Below, one piece after another: positions 7,256 through 14,974 of a DNA stretch of 64,000 nt (within the stretch, counting starts at the first letter, position 1; each line of letters begins with the position of its first letter). Under the pieces are notes generated by a model, which did not search any database, was not told the origin of the DNA, and was given only the letters and a program-made list of their open reading frames with translations. The stretch comes from Oscillospiraceae bacterium. Its GTDB lineage: Bacteria > Bacillota > Clostridia > Oscillospirales > Oscillospiraceae. The translations under genes and the position numbers were made by a program. Where the stretch lies: contig JAFRMX010000023.1 of the NCBI GenBank assembly GCA_017430455.1, positions 1-64,000 on the forward strand, written 5' to 3'.

Positions 7256-8035
7256 ATGTACTGTAGAAAATGTGGAAATATAATTCCTGATGACAGTTTG
7301 TTTTGTAATAGATGTGGAACAGAAGTAAGTAATGTGAATAAAACAATAGCTGAAAGAAATGTAACAACCAGTCGTGATAATATAAAAGCTGTTCATTCAA
7401 ATGATATTAAAGAATTAGCAACTGAGAAACAAATCGAACATAATGATGTTCTCAATATAAAAAAGAAAAGAACCACAAAGAGATTTTATGTCTCAATAAT
7501 AATGCTCATTGTAGCCGCCATTATTGTCGGTACTGTTTATTATGTTGTAACTCCGAAAGATATTTTAAGGGATTATGCTAGATTTGTTAACAATAGTAAG
7601 GAATATGATTTGTTTAATGTAATTCCATGTAGTGAATATCTTGGAGAAAAAGAATATACAAAGGATTTCTATTACTTCTGTATTTCAGATTTACCTGTTG
7701 CTTTTATAAGCAGAATGCAATATGACTCTCTTGGGGAAGATAGAGCCAGTATTAGAATAACAGCTGATGACTCAAATGCCACGATGGCTTTTTCAACTTT
7801 TATAGATTATTTGAATAAAGGTGACAGGGATTATGAATCAGCAGCTAAGCAAATTCTAGAAAACATTAGCTTTATTAAAGACACAAACAACAGTCTAATG
7901 GTTTTTACGATACTAGATAAAAATGGAAACTCATTAGGCAACTACTTTATTTCCACAAATGAAGATTTTTCAGAATATGAATTATCATACTCTTATAATA
8001 ACGACTCAATTCTAAAAAAGTGGATGTCTAATTAA
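7256..8035 (+). CDS. Membrane protein with N-terminal zinc ribbon (259 aa)
   Basis: A zinc ribbon with Cys 3, 6, 17 and 20 opens the protein. Its first 20 residues are close to those of the preceding gene product (both read IPDDS between the Cys pairs), so the two are likely paralogous at this end. A linker, one membrane helix (about 77-98) and an extracytoplasmic C-terminal domain of about 160 residues follow; that domain is not recognised. AAGAGG lies upstream of ATG 7256. The 116 nt gap from the previous gene has no clear terminator. AT-rich like its neighbours. Confidence 0.78.
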   Translation: MYCRKCGNIIPDDSLFCNRCGTEVSNVNKTIAERNVTTSRDNIKAVHSNDIKELATEKQIEHNDVLNIKKKRTTKRFYVSIIMLIVAAIIVGTVYYVVTPKDILRDYARFVNNSKEYDLFNVIPCSEYLGEKEYTKDFYYFCISDLPVAFISRMQYDSLGEDRASIRITADDSNATMAFSTFIDYLNKGDRDYESAAKQILENISFIKDTNNSLMVFTILDKNGNSLGNYFISTNEDFSEYELSYSYNNDSILKKWMSN

Positions 8036-8150
8036 AGGCTAAAAAGGATTAATAATTCTTAGTATAGAGATTAATAATATAAAAGAGGATACTAATTGCA
8101 TTTAAAGTATAAACTGCTGTAACTTAACAAAAATGCGAAAACCAAAAAAA

Positions 8151-8172
8151 GCCACCCTTTCGGGTGGTTTTT
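8151..8172. terminator. Bidirectional intrinsic terminator
   Basis: A GCCACCC / GGGTGGT stem (8151-8157 with 8162-8168) around TTTC has a run of A on the left and of T on the right. It can end the zinc-ribbon transcript on the + strand and the small ORF on the minus strand. Confidence 0.85.
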
Positions 8173-8184
8173 ATGATAATACGA

Positions 8185-8361
8185 TCATTTTTCTTCTGTT
8201 CTCTCTAGGCTAACAGAGATCTGCGGTCTGCCAAACTCGGGATTAAAAAGATCCGCAATATGAGTCTGATACCAGTCAATAATTTCCCGATCGGACATTT
8301 CGCATTTTTCACCCTCTGTGACAACCGTTATGGTTACTGTCTGTTTTTCCAAAAGTTTCAT
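8185..8361 (-). CDS. Small hypothetical protein (55-58 aa)
   Basis: The frame encodes 58 residues from ATG 8361. AGGAGG touches this ATG directly, so a TTG at 8352 (9 nt spacing) is the more likely start, giving 55 residues. The protein is polar, with a beta-like start (TVTITVV) and a helix rich in Asp, Trp and Tyr; no cysteine pair or membrane helix is seen. A good terminator follows 13 nt after the stop. The ribosome site plus terminator make a real gene plausible. It is not recognised. Confidence 0.6.
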   Translation of the reverse strand: MKLLEKQTVTITVVTEGEKCEMSDREIIDWYQTHIADLFNPEFGRPQISVSLERTEEK

Positions 8362-8466
8362 CCTCCTGATTAATCGGTTTGTTCATTGAATCTAAACTTA
8401 TTATAATGTCGAATCAGCTATATTTCAATTATGAGAGTCTGATTTGTTTGCCAATATTCTATTCTC

Positions 8467-8495
8467 TTGAATATCCGCGGGGATTTATGTATAAT
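8467..8495 (+). promoter_or_regulatory. Promoter of lepB operon
   Basis: TTGAAT (8467-8472), 17 nt, TATAAT (8490-8495). The predicted transcription start is about 30 nt before the lepB ATG. Confidence 0.75.
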
Positions 8496-8532
8496 AATAC
8501 ACCTAGTTTTGAATTCCGAGGGTTTTCATCAT

Positions 8533-9111
8533 ATGAGCGAAAGACTTTCAGGCAAAAAGAAAAAAACGGCCGACCCCGAGAAGGCCAAAAGAAGAGATAT
8601 TTACGAGTGGATCAGGAGCTTTATCTCCGCGCTGATCATCTGCGTGATTCTGTTCGTCTTCTTCTTCAGACTGATAAGCGTCAGATCCGTTTCAATGAAC
8701 CCGACGCTGTACGAGGGTGATATGATGCTCGTCTCCAACCTGTTCTACAAACCAAAGCAGGGCGACGTGGTTGTTTTCAGATCCGATACCTATGACAGCG
8801 GAAAGGCTCTGGTAAAGCGAGTAGTAGCGACCGGAGGGCAGAAGATAAACATAGACTTCATTAACGGAGTAGTATACGTGGACGACCAGCCGATAGTTGA
8901 GGACTATGTAGCAGAGCCAACTTATAACAAGCTCGACTTCGTCGGTCCCCAGACCGTCCCCGAGGGCTCCGTGTTCGTAATGGGCGACAACAGGAACATG
9001 TCCAACGACTCCAGAGACAAGCGTATCGGAATGCTCGACGAGCGCCTCATACTCGGCAAGGCTTATATGATAGTCCATCCAATAGACCATTTGGGATTTA
9101 TAAAGCACTGA
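8533..9111 (+). CDS. lepB: Signal peptidase I
   Basis: A type I signal peptidase cleaves signal peptides from secreted proteins at the outer face of the membrane. One membrane helix (about 30-47) follows a basic N-terminal tail. The catalytic Ser54 sits in RSVSMNPTL and Lys95 in ALVKRV; the MGDNRNMSNDSR box is conserved near 147-158. The length of 192 aa is normal for the short Gram-positive form. ATG 8533 is chosen over a longer frame because the family starts this close to the helix and the promoter lies inside the longer version. The stop overlaps the rbgA start by one base. Confidence 0.95.
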   Translation: MSERLSGKKKKTADPEKAKRRDIYEWIRSFISALIICVILFVFFFRLISVRSVSMNPTLYEGDMMLVSNLFYKPKQGDVVVFRSDTYDSGKALVKRVVATGGQKINIDFINGVVYVDDQPIVEDYVAEPTYNKLDFVGPQTVPEGSVFVMGDNRNMSNDSRDKRIGMLDERLILGKAYMIVHPIDHLGFIKH

Positions 9112-9968
9112 TGGAACTTCAGTCCCAGAACATAAACTGGTTTCCGGGCCATATGGCCAAAGCGGAGAGAATGATCAAAGAAAATCTCTCTCTCTGCGAC
9201 GCCGCTGCCGAGATAATCGACGCGAGGATCCCGAAGTCCAGCCGCAACCCGGATATAGACGAACTTGTCGGAGACAAGCCCAGGCTCATTATAATGAACA
9301 GGGCGGATCTCGCGGACAGCGATATCACCGCGCTCTGGAGGAAGCATTTCGAGTCCGGGGGCATCAAAGTGATAGAAACGGACTCTAAGTCCGGCTCAGG
9401 CGTCTCTTCATTCGTTCCGGCGGTCAGGGAGATCCTCTCCGACAAGCTTAAAAGAAACGAAGAGAAGGGAATAAATATGACGCTTCGCGTCATGATCCTC
9501 GGTATCCCGAATGTCGGCAAATCCACGTTTATAAACAGGGTCGCGAAGAAAAAAGCGGCCGGGACCGGAGACAGGCCCGGGCTCACCAGAGGGAAGCAGT
9601 GGATCAATATAGACAGGTCGCTCGATCTTCTCGACACCCCGGGGATCCTGTGGCCGAAATTCGAGGATAAGGAGACGGGGCTCATGCTCGCCGTCACGAA
9701 CGCTATAAAAAGCGAGATCCTCGATACCACGGCCGTGGGAGCGGATTTTATTCTGAAGCTCTCGTCACTCTATCCCGAAAGGCTTAAAGAGAGATATAAG
9801 ATAGAGGCTGAAGACGGCGAGAGCGGCTATGCGCTTCTTGAGAAGGCCGCCGCGAAGAGAGGCTTTCTCGTTTCCAAAGGGGAATACGATATCGACAGAA
9901 TGGCGCTGACCCTGCTTAAAGAGTTCCAGGACGGAAAACTCGGGCGCCTGTCGCTTGAAAGGCCCTGA
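9111..9968 (+). CDS. rbgA: Ribosome biogenesis GTPase YlqF/RbgA
   Basis: This circularly permuted GTPase acts in late assembly of the 50S subunit. The motif order shows the permutation: G4 NRAD (63-66) comes before G1 GIPNVGKST (131-139) and G3 DTPG (175-178). The NWFPGHM start is the family signature. Length 285 aa is typical. It overlaps lepB by one base (TGATG), a common pairing in Firmicutes, and is followed by rnhB. A weak hairpin sits at its very end and may reduce readthrough. Confidence 0.96.
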   Translation: MELQSQNINWFPGHMAKAERMIKENLSLCDAAAEIIDARIPKSSRNPDIDELVGDKPRLIIMNRADLADSDITALWRKHFESGGIKVIETDSKSGSGVSSFVPAVREILSDKLKRNEEKGINMTLRVMILGIPNVGKSTFINRVAKKKAAGTGDRPGLTRGKQWINIDRSLDLLDTPGILWPKFEDKETGLMLAVTNAIKSEILDTTAVGADFILKLSSLYPERLKERYKIEAEDGESGYALLEKAAAKRGFLVSKGEYDIDRMALTLLKEFQDGKLGRLSLERP

Positions 9969-9983
9969 AAACGGGCTTTTTTT
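9961..9983 (+). terminator. Weak terminator or attenuator between rbgA and rnhB
   Basis: A short GGCCC / GGGCT stem (9961-9965 with 9973-9977, one G-U pair) runs into seven T residues. It overlaps the rbgA stop region. The short stem suggests only partial termination. Confidence 0.5.
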
Positions 9984-9991
9984 ATACGGTT

Positions 9992-10591
9992 ATGAACGAT
10001 CTCTGGATATTTGAACAGCAGTATACGGATAACGGCTCTTTAACGGTCGCGGGAGTCGATGAGGCGGGAAGAGGCCCTCTGGCAGGCCCCGTCTACGCCG
10101 CTGCCGTAATATTGCCCTTCGGCACAGAGATCGAAGGGCTCAACGACTCCAAGAAGCTCAGCGAGGCAAAAAGGGAAAAGCTCTTCGATATCATCACCGG
10201 TAAGGCTGTCGCGTACGGAATAGCCTCCGCGAGCGAAAAGGAGATAGACGGGATCAATATCCTGGAAGCGACCTTTCTTGCCATGAACAGAGCCCTCAAA
10301 CAGATCGAGGGGAGCTTCGATCTTGCTTTGATCGACGGAAACAGAAACAAGGGAATAGAGTACCCGAGCGTAACGGTAATTAAGGGAGACGCGCTCTGCG
10401 CTGATATCGCGGCAGCTTCGATACTCGCGAAAGTGAGCCGTGACAGGTACATGTACACTATGGCCGAAAAATACCCCCAGTACGGCTTTGAAAAGCACAA
10501 AGGCTACGGCACGAAGCTCCACTATGAGAACATAGCGAAGTACGGTGCATGCCCGATACACAGAATGACTTTTCTGAAGGGTATAGTATGA
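9992..10591 (+). CDS. rnhB: Ribonuclease HII
   Basis: RNase HII removes RNA (single ribonucleotides and primers) from RNA-DNA hybrids. The catalytic pair Asp23-Glu24 is in GVDEAGRGPLAGP, and KGDALCADIAAASILAK carries the later acidic residue. Length (199 aa) fits. It is preceded by a weak terminator-like hairpin and lacks an obvious Shine-Dalgarno sequence. The stop overlaps the yraN start (ATGA), so the two are coupled. Confidence 0.96.
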   Translation: MNDLWIFEQQYTDNGSLTVAGVDEAGRGPLAGPVYAAAVILPFGTEIEGLNDSKKLSEAKREKLFDIITGKAVAYGIASASEKEIDGINILEATFLAMNRALKQIEGSFDLALIDGNRNKGIEYPSVTVIKGDALCADIAAASILAKVSRDRYMYTMAEKYPQYGFEKHKGYGTKLHYENIAKYGACPIHRMTFLKGIV

Positions 10592-10950
10592 CTACCGGAG
10601 AGATAGGCGCCTGGGGCGAGGACAGAGCCTGCGAATATCTGACAGACAAGGGCTACAGGATCATCAGAAGAAACTTCTCAAGCCGTACCGGAGAGATAGA
10701 CATCATATGCAAAAAGGGAAATATGACTGTGTTTGTCGAGGTCAAGACGAGAAGATCCTCCGTATATGCCGAGCCCAGGGATTTTGTAACGTATTCCAAG
10801 CAGAGGAAGCTCAAGTCCGCAGCGAAATGGTGGCTTTCGCTGACAAAGTCTTATGACTTTCCGGCGAGATTCGACGTCATCGAGGTCTTTTCCCCGGACG
10901 GGCTCTACGGGAAGGATTTTTCAATAAATCATATAGAAAACGCTTTTTAA
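10588..10950 (+). CDS. yraN: YraN family endonuclease-like protein (UPF0102)
   Basis: A 120 aa protein of the YraN family with an archaeal Holliday-junction-resolvase-like nuclease core: GEIDII and FVEVKTR carry the usual acidic and Lys residues. The family's exact role is unsettled. The start at 10588 overlaps the rnhB stop by the ATGA arrangement; a longer frame would overlap rnhB more. The pairing rnhB-yraN is frequent in bacteria. Confidence 0.92.
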   Translation: MTTGEIGAWGEDRACEYLTDKGYRIIRRNFSSRTGEIDIICKKGNMTVFVEVKTRRSSVYAEPRDFVTYSKQRKLKSAAKWWLSLTKSYDFPARFDVIEVFSPDGLYGKDFSINHIENAF

Positions 10951-10952
10951 TT

Positions 10953-11651
10953 ATGCTGTATACGATAGGCGATCTGCATCTCTCGCTTTCCTCCGGCAAA
11001 AGCATGGAGGTCTTCGGCGGGGCGTGGCAGAATTACGTGGAGAAAATCAAAGAGGGCTTCAGTACCCTTAAGGAGGACGATCTTACGGTCCTCTGCGGGG
11101 ATATAAGCTGGGGAATGACGCTTGAGGAATCTGAGGAGGACTTCCTCTTTATCGAGTGCCTGCCCGGAAAGAAGCTCATTTTAAAGGGAAATCACGACTT
11201 CTGGTTTTCCACCGCCGCCAAATTGAGCAGATTCTTTGAGGAGAGGGGCATTGAGAGTATCCGTCTGCTCAACAACAATTCGTTTGAGTACGGGGATTTT
11301 GACATTTGCGGCTCCAGAGGCTGGTTCTTTGAAGAGAACAAGGGGACAGAGCACGACAAAAAGATGGTCAGCAGGGAAGTCCAGAGGATAGAAATGTCGA
11401 TAAATGCCGGGAAACACGAGAAAAAGATCCTGTTCCTGCATTATCCGCCCGTATTCGGGACCTATACATGTGACCCGATACTGGAGCTCATTGAAAAGTA
11501 CAAAATAGAGAGATGCTACTACGGGCATATTCACGGCGACGGCATCAGATACGCGTTCAACGGGAACAGAAACGGGACCGTCTACAAACTGGTTTCCGCC
11601 GATTTCATAAACTTTAAACCGGTATGCGTCGAAAGTACCGATTTTTCTTGA
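10953..11651 (+). CDS. Calcineurin-like metallophosphoesterase
   Basis: The classic metallophosphatase motifs appear in order: GDLHLS at the start, CGDISWG, KGNHDFW, LHYPP and YGHIHG. They bind two metal ions. At 232 aa with no signal peptide it should be cytoplasmic. It starts 3 nt after yraN ends and likely belongs to the same operon. The substrate (nucleotide, protein or other phosphoester) cannot be told from the sequence. Confidence 0.88.
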   Translation: MLYTIGDLHLSLSSGKSMEVFGGAWQNYVEKIKEGFSTLKEDDLTVLCGDISWGMTLEESEEDFLFIECLPGKKLILKGNHDFWFSTAAKLSRFFEERGIESIRLLNNNSFEYGDFDICGSRGWFFEENKGTEHDKKMVSREVQRIEMSINAGKHEKKILFLHYPPVFGTYTCDPILELIEKYKIERCYYGHIHGDGIRYAFNGNRNGTVYKLVSADFINFKPVCVESTDFS

Positions 11652-11676
11652 TTTAGAAACAATTTTTTGTTAATAT
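11648..11676 (+). promoter_or_regulatory. Promoter of tig-clp block
   Basis: TTGATT (11648-11653), 17 nt, TAATAT (11671-11676), about 40 nt before the trigger factor start, which has ATGGAGG as its ribosome site. Confidence 0.55.
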
Positions 11677-11714
11677 ATCTTTTGCTTTTTTAGAAATAAG
11701 ATGGAGGCACACAA

Positions 11715-13103
11715 ATGCTGTTAAAAAAGAGTGAAGTAAACGAAGAGAATTACACTGTATTCGAGGTAGAGGCAGACGCAGCCGAGTTCGACGCCGCGAT
11801 TAACAAGGCCTACGGCAAGAACAAAGGCCAGATCAATATTCCCGGATTCCGCAAGGGCAAGGCACCCCGCAGAATAATAGAGGGTATGTACGGCCAGGAC
11901 GTATTCTATCAGGACGCTCTGGACGAGATCGCTCCCCAGGCATTCGAGTTCGGCGTTTCCGAAGGCAAGCTCAAATTCATAGGCAGACCTTCTATCGAGA
12001 ATGTCAGCGTTAATGAAGATAAATCTGCAAGCTTTTCTTTCAAAGTCCAGAATTACCCCGTCGTTACTCTCGGAGAGTATAAGGGACTCAAAGCCCCGAA
12101 GACAGCGGTAGAGATCAGCGAAGAGGCAGTCACTGAGGAAGTGGACAAGATCCGCAAACGCAACGCAAGAAAGGTCGACGTGGACAGAGAAGCTCAGACA
12201 GGCGACACTGTCAATATAGATTTCGAAGGCACCCTGGACGGAGTTCCCTTTGACGGCGGCAAGGCGGAGAGCTATGATCTCGAGCTTGGAAGCAATTCCT
12301 TCGTTCCGGGATTTGAGGAGCAGATCGTCGGTATGAAGCCCGGTGAGGAGAAGGATATCGATATCACCTTCCCCGAGGACTACTACGAGAACCTCGCCGG
12401 CAAGGCAGTAGTTTTCCACATCAAGCTCAACTCCGTAACTTATCTTGAGCTCCCTGAGGCAGATGACGAGTTTGCCAAGGACGTGGGATTCGATACCCTC
12501 GAAGAGTACAGAAAGAGCCTCAGAGACGACCTCGAGAAGAAGGCAGGGGATGACGCAGAACAGAAATTCCGCGGCGAGATCCTCAGACAGGCCTGCGAGA
12601 ACATGAAGGTCGATATCCCCGATGTAATGATCGAGGAGCAGGTCGAGAAGATGATCAGGGACTACGGCGCAAACATGGGACTTGACGTCTACTCCATGAA
12701 TAAGGAACAGCTCTATTCAATGCTTGGGATCACCGATGACATCATCGAGGGCAGCCTGAAGCAGGGCGCAGAGATCCAGGTCAAGACTGATCTTCTTATA
12801 GACGCCGTCGCGAAGGCAGAGAATATCTCATTCACGGAAGAAGAGGCCGAAGAGTATATAAAGAAGGTCGCAGAGGATTCCAAGGCCACTGTAGAGGATA
12901 TCAAGAAGTACTTCGGCGAGGAGTATATCATGGAGCAGCACATCAAAGAGGCCGCTACCGAGATCCTTATGGACAGTGCTGTAGTTGACGACGCTCCTGC
13001 GCAGGAAGCTCCTGCAGAGGAGAAAGCTCCCGAAGCCGTGGAAGCCGCTCCCAAGAAGAAACCCGGAAGAAAAAAGAAGACTGAGAAGACTGACGGAGAA
13101 TAA
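11715..13103 (+). CDS. tig: Trigger factor (ribosome-associated chaperone)
   Basis: The three-domain chaperone binds nascent chains at the ribosome exit. The N-terminal ribosome-binding signature is visible ([12 protein letters not shown], about 41-52), followed by an FKBP-type prolyl isomerase domain (about 155-245) and the helical C-terminal arms. The last 30 residues form an added tail rich in Ala, Glu, Pro and then Lys. Length 462 aa is slightly long because of this tail. clpP begins 1 nt after the stop, giving the usual tig-clpP-clpX order of folding and proteolysis genes. Confidence 0.97.
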   Translation: MLLKKSEVNEENYTVFEVEADAAEFDAAINKAYGKNKGQINIPGFRKGKAPRRIIEGMYGQDVFYQDALDEIAPQAFEFGVSEGKLKFIGRPSIENVSVNEDKSASFSFKVQNYPVVTLGEYKGLKAPKTAVEISEEAVTEEVDKIRKRNARKVDVDREAQTGDTVNIDFEGTLDGVPFDGGKAESYDLELGSNSFVPGFEEQIVGMKPGEEKDIDITFPEDYYENLAGKAVVFHIKLNSVTYLELPEADDEFAKDVGFDTLEEYRKSLRDDLEKKAGDDAEQKFRGEILRQACENMKVDIPDVMIEEQVEKMIRDYGANMGLDVYSMNKEQLYSMLGITDDIIEGSLKQGAEIQVKTDLLIDAVAKAENISFTEEEAEEYIKKVAEDSKATVEDIKKYFGEEYIMEQHIKEAATEILMDSAVVDDAPAQEAPAEEKAPEAVEAAPKKKPGRKKKTEKTDGE

Positions 13104-13104
13104 A

Positions 13105-13686
13105 ATGAGTCTGGTTCCTTACGTTGTCGAACAGACGAGCAGAGGAGAGCGTTCCTACGATATCTTCTCGCGTCTTTTAAACGACAGGATAGTTTTCCTG
13201 TCCGAAGAAGTAAATGACACCACAGCGAGCCTGGTGGTCGCCCAACTTCTCTATCTCGAGGCTCAGGACCCCGATAAGGACATACAGTTCTATATCAACA
13301 GCCCCGGCGGAAGCGTCACATCAGGTCTTGCGATATATGACACCATGCAGTATATAAAGCCCGATGTTTCTACGATCTGCGTCGGAATGGCAGCCTCGAT
13401 GGGAGCTTTCCTGCTCTCTTCAGGAGCCAAGGGAAAGAGGATCGCTCTTCCGAACAGCGAGATCATGATCCACCAGCCCTCCGGAGGCAGCCAGGGCCAG
13501 GCCACAGATATTCAGATCCAGGCTGAGCATATACTGAAGATCAAGAAAAAGCTCAACGAGATCCTGGCCGCGAACACCGGGAAGGATATCGCGACGATCG
13601 AGGCCGACTGCGAACGAGATCATTTCATGTCCGCTGAGGAAGCCAGAGAATACGGGCTAATAGACAGAGTCATTTACAAGAGATAA
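13105..13686 (+). CDS. clpP: ATP-dependent Clp protease proteolytic subunit
   Basis: ClpP forms a tetradecameric chamber that degrades proteins fed by ClpX and other Clp ATPases. The catalytic triad is visible: Ser98 (GMAASMGA), His123 (MIHQP) and Asp172 (RDHF). The start ATG at 13105 directly follows trigger factor; a longer frame inside tig is an artefact. Length of 193 aa is standard. A hairpin separates it from clpX. Confidence 0.98.
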   Translation: MSLVPYVVEQTSRGERSYDIFSRLLNDRIVFLSEEVNDTTASLVVAQLLYLEAQDPDKDIQFYINSPGGSVTSGLAIYDTMQYIKPDVSTICVGMAASMGAFLLSSGAKGKRIALPNSEIMIHQPSGGSQGQATDIQIQAEHILKIKKKLNEILAANTGKDIATIEADCERDHFMSAEEAREYGLIDRVIYKR

Positions 13687-13691
13687 ATCTT

Positions 13692-13712
13692 AAGGGGGAT
13701 CAATTCCCCCTT
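13692..13712 (+). terminator. Hairpin between clpP and clpX
   Basis: AAGGGGGA (13692-13699) pairs with TCCCCCTT (13705-13712) around five bases. Only three T follow, so it may be a partial terminator or an mRNA processing/stability hairpin. Confidence 0.5.
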
Positions 13713-13733
13713 GTTTAATATTAAGGATTCAAG

Positions 13734-14966
13734 ATGGCAAAGAACGAAGAAACGATCAGGTGTTCGTTCTGCGGAAGACCGGGCACCAAAGCAAACCATA
13801 TGATCAAAGGCAGAAACTGCTATATCTGTGACGAATGTGTCAGGCTCTGCGTTGATATCTTAGCCGAAGAGGACGGGGATGCATATGCGGAGAAGGCAGA
13901 TCCGAAATCCGCGCAGCAGGATTTCGAGAGCCTTCCGAAGCCGGTCCAGATAAAGGAGTATCTCGACAATTATATAATCGGGCAGGAAGAAGCCAAGAAG
14001 AGCATTGCTATCGCTGTCTATAACCACTACAAGAGGATATTCCTCAACGCGGGAGACAACGAGACAGAACTCCAGAAGAGCAATATCCTGCTAATAGGCC
14101 CCACGGGCTGCGGAAAGACGCTTTTCGCGCAGACTCTGGCCAAACAGCTCAACGTGCCCTTCGCCATTGCGGACGCCACGACTGTAACGGAGGCCGGCTA
14201 TGTGGGCGAGGACGTTGAAAATGTCCTTTTAAAGCTCATCCAGGCAGCGGACTTCGATGTGGAGCTGGCAGAAAAGGGTATCATATATATTGACGAGATA
14301 GACAAGATCTCCCGCAAGAGCGAGAACGCTTCGATAACGAGAGACGTCTCCGGTGAAGGCGTGCAGCAGGCTCTCCTGAAGATCCTGGAGGGGACTGTTT
14401 CGAACGTTCCTCCCAACGGCGGCAGGAAGCACCCGAACCAGGAGTTTATCCAGATAGATACCACAAATATCCTCTTTATCTGCGGCGGAGCCTTCGACGG
14501 GCTTGAAAAGATCATTGAGAACAGGCTCGACAAGTCCACAATGGGCTTCGGAGCGGATATACAGAGCAAGAAGGAAAAGAACACCGGCGAACTATTCTCC
14601 CAGGTCGAGCAGCAGGATCTTATAAAATACGGTCTAATACCCGAGCTCGTGGGAAGACTTCCCGTTGTATCTAATCTAAGCTCGCTCAGCAGGGAAGATC
14701 TGGTCAGGATCCTGACAGAGCCCAAGAATTCTCTGGTCAAACAGTATAAGGCGCTTATGAAGCTCGATCAGGTCGATCTCGAGTTCACGGACGAAGCTCT
14801 GGCGCTGATCGCGGATACGGCGTACAACAAGAATATTGGCGCCAGAGGCCTCAGATCCGTTATGGAGAAGATAATCTCTGACGTGATGTACAACGCGCCT
14901 TCCGATAAGGATCTGAGCCTGATAACAGTTGATAAGGAGTTTGTTGAAAGCAAGCTCGGAAAGTAA
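13734..14966 (+). CDS. clpX: ATP-dependent Clp protease ATP-binding subunit ClpX
   Basis: This AAA+ unfoldase feeds tagged proteins to ClpP. The N-terminal zinc-binding domain has Cys 10, 13, 32 and 35; Walker A is GPTGCGKT (122-129) and Walker B IIYIDEID (183-190). The ClpP-docking loop reads MGFGA, a conservative variant of the usual IGF tripeptide. Length 410 aa is normal. AAGGA lies 6 nt before the ATG. lon follows after 8 nt. Confidence 0.98.
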   Translation: MAKNEETIRCSFCGRPGTKANHMIKGRNCYICDECVRLCVDILAEEDGDAYAEKADPKSAQQDFESLPKPVQIKEYLDNYIIGQEEAKKSIAIAVYNHYKRIFLNAGDNETELQKSNILLIGPTGCGKTLFAQTLAKQLNVPFAIADATTVTEAGYVGEDVENVLLKLIQAADFDVELAEKGIIYIDEIDKISRKSENASITRDVSGEGVQQALLKILEGTVSNVPPNGGRKHPNQEFIQIDTTNILFICGGAFDGLEKIIENRLDKSTMGFGADIQSKKEKNTGELFSQVEQQDLIKYGLIPELVGRLPVVSNLSSLSREDLVRILTEPKNSLVKQYKALMKLDQVDLEFTDEALALIADTAYNKNIGARGLRSVMEKIISDVMYNAPSDKDLSLITVDKEFVESKLGK

Positions 14967-14974
14967 TCTATAAA

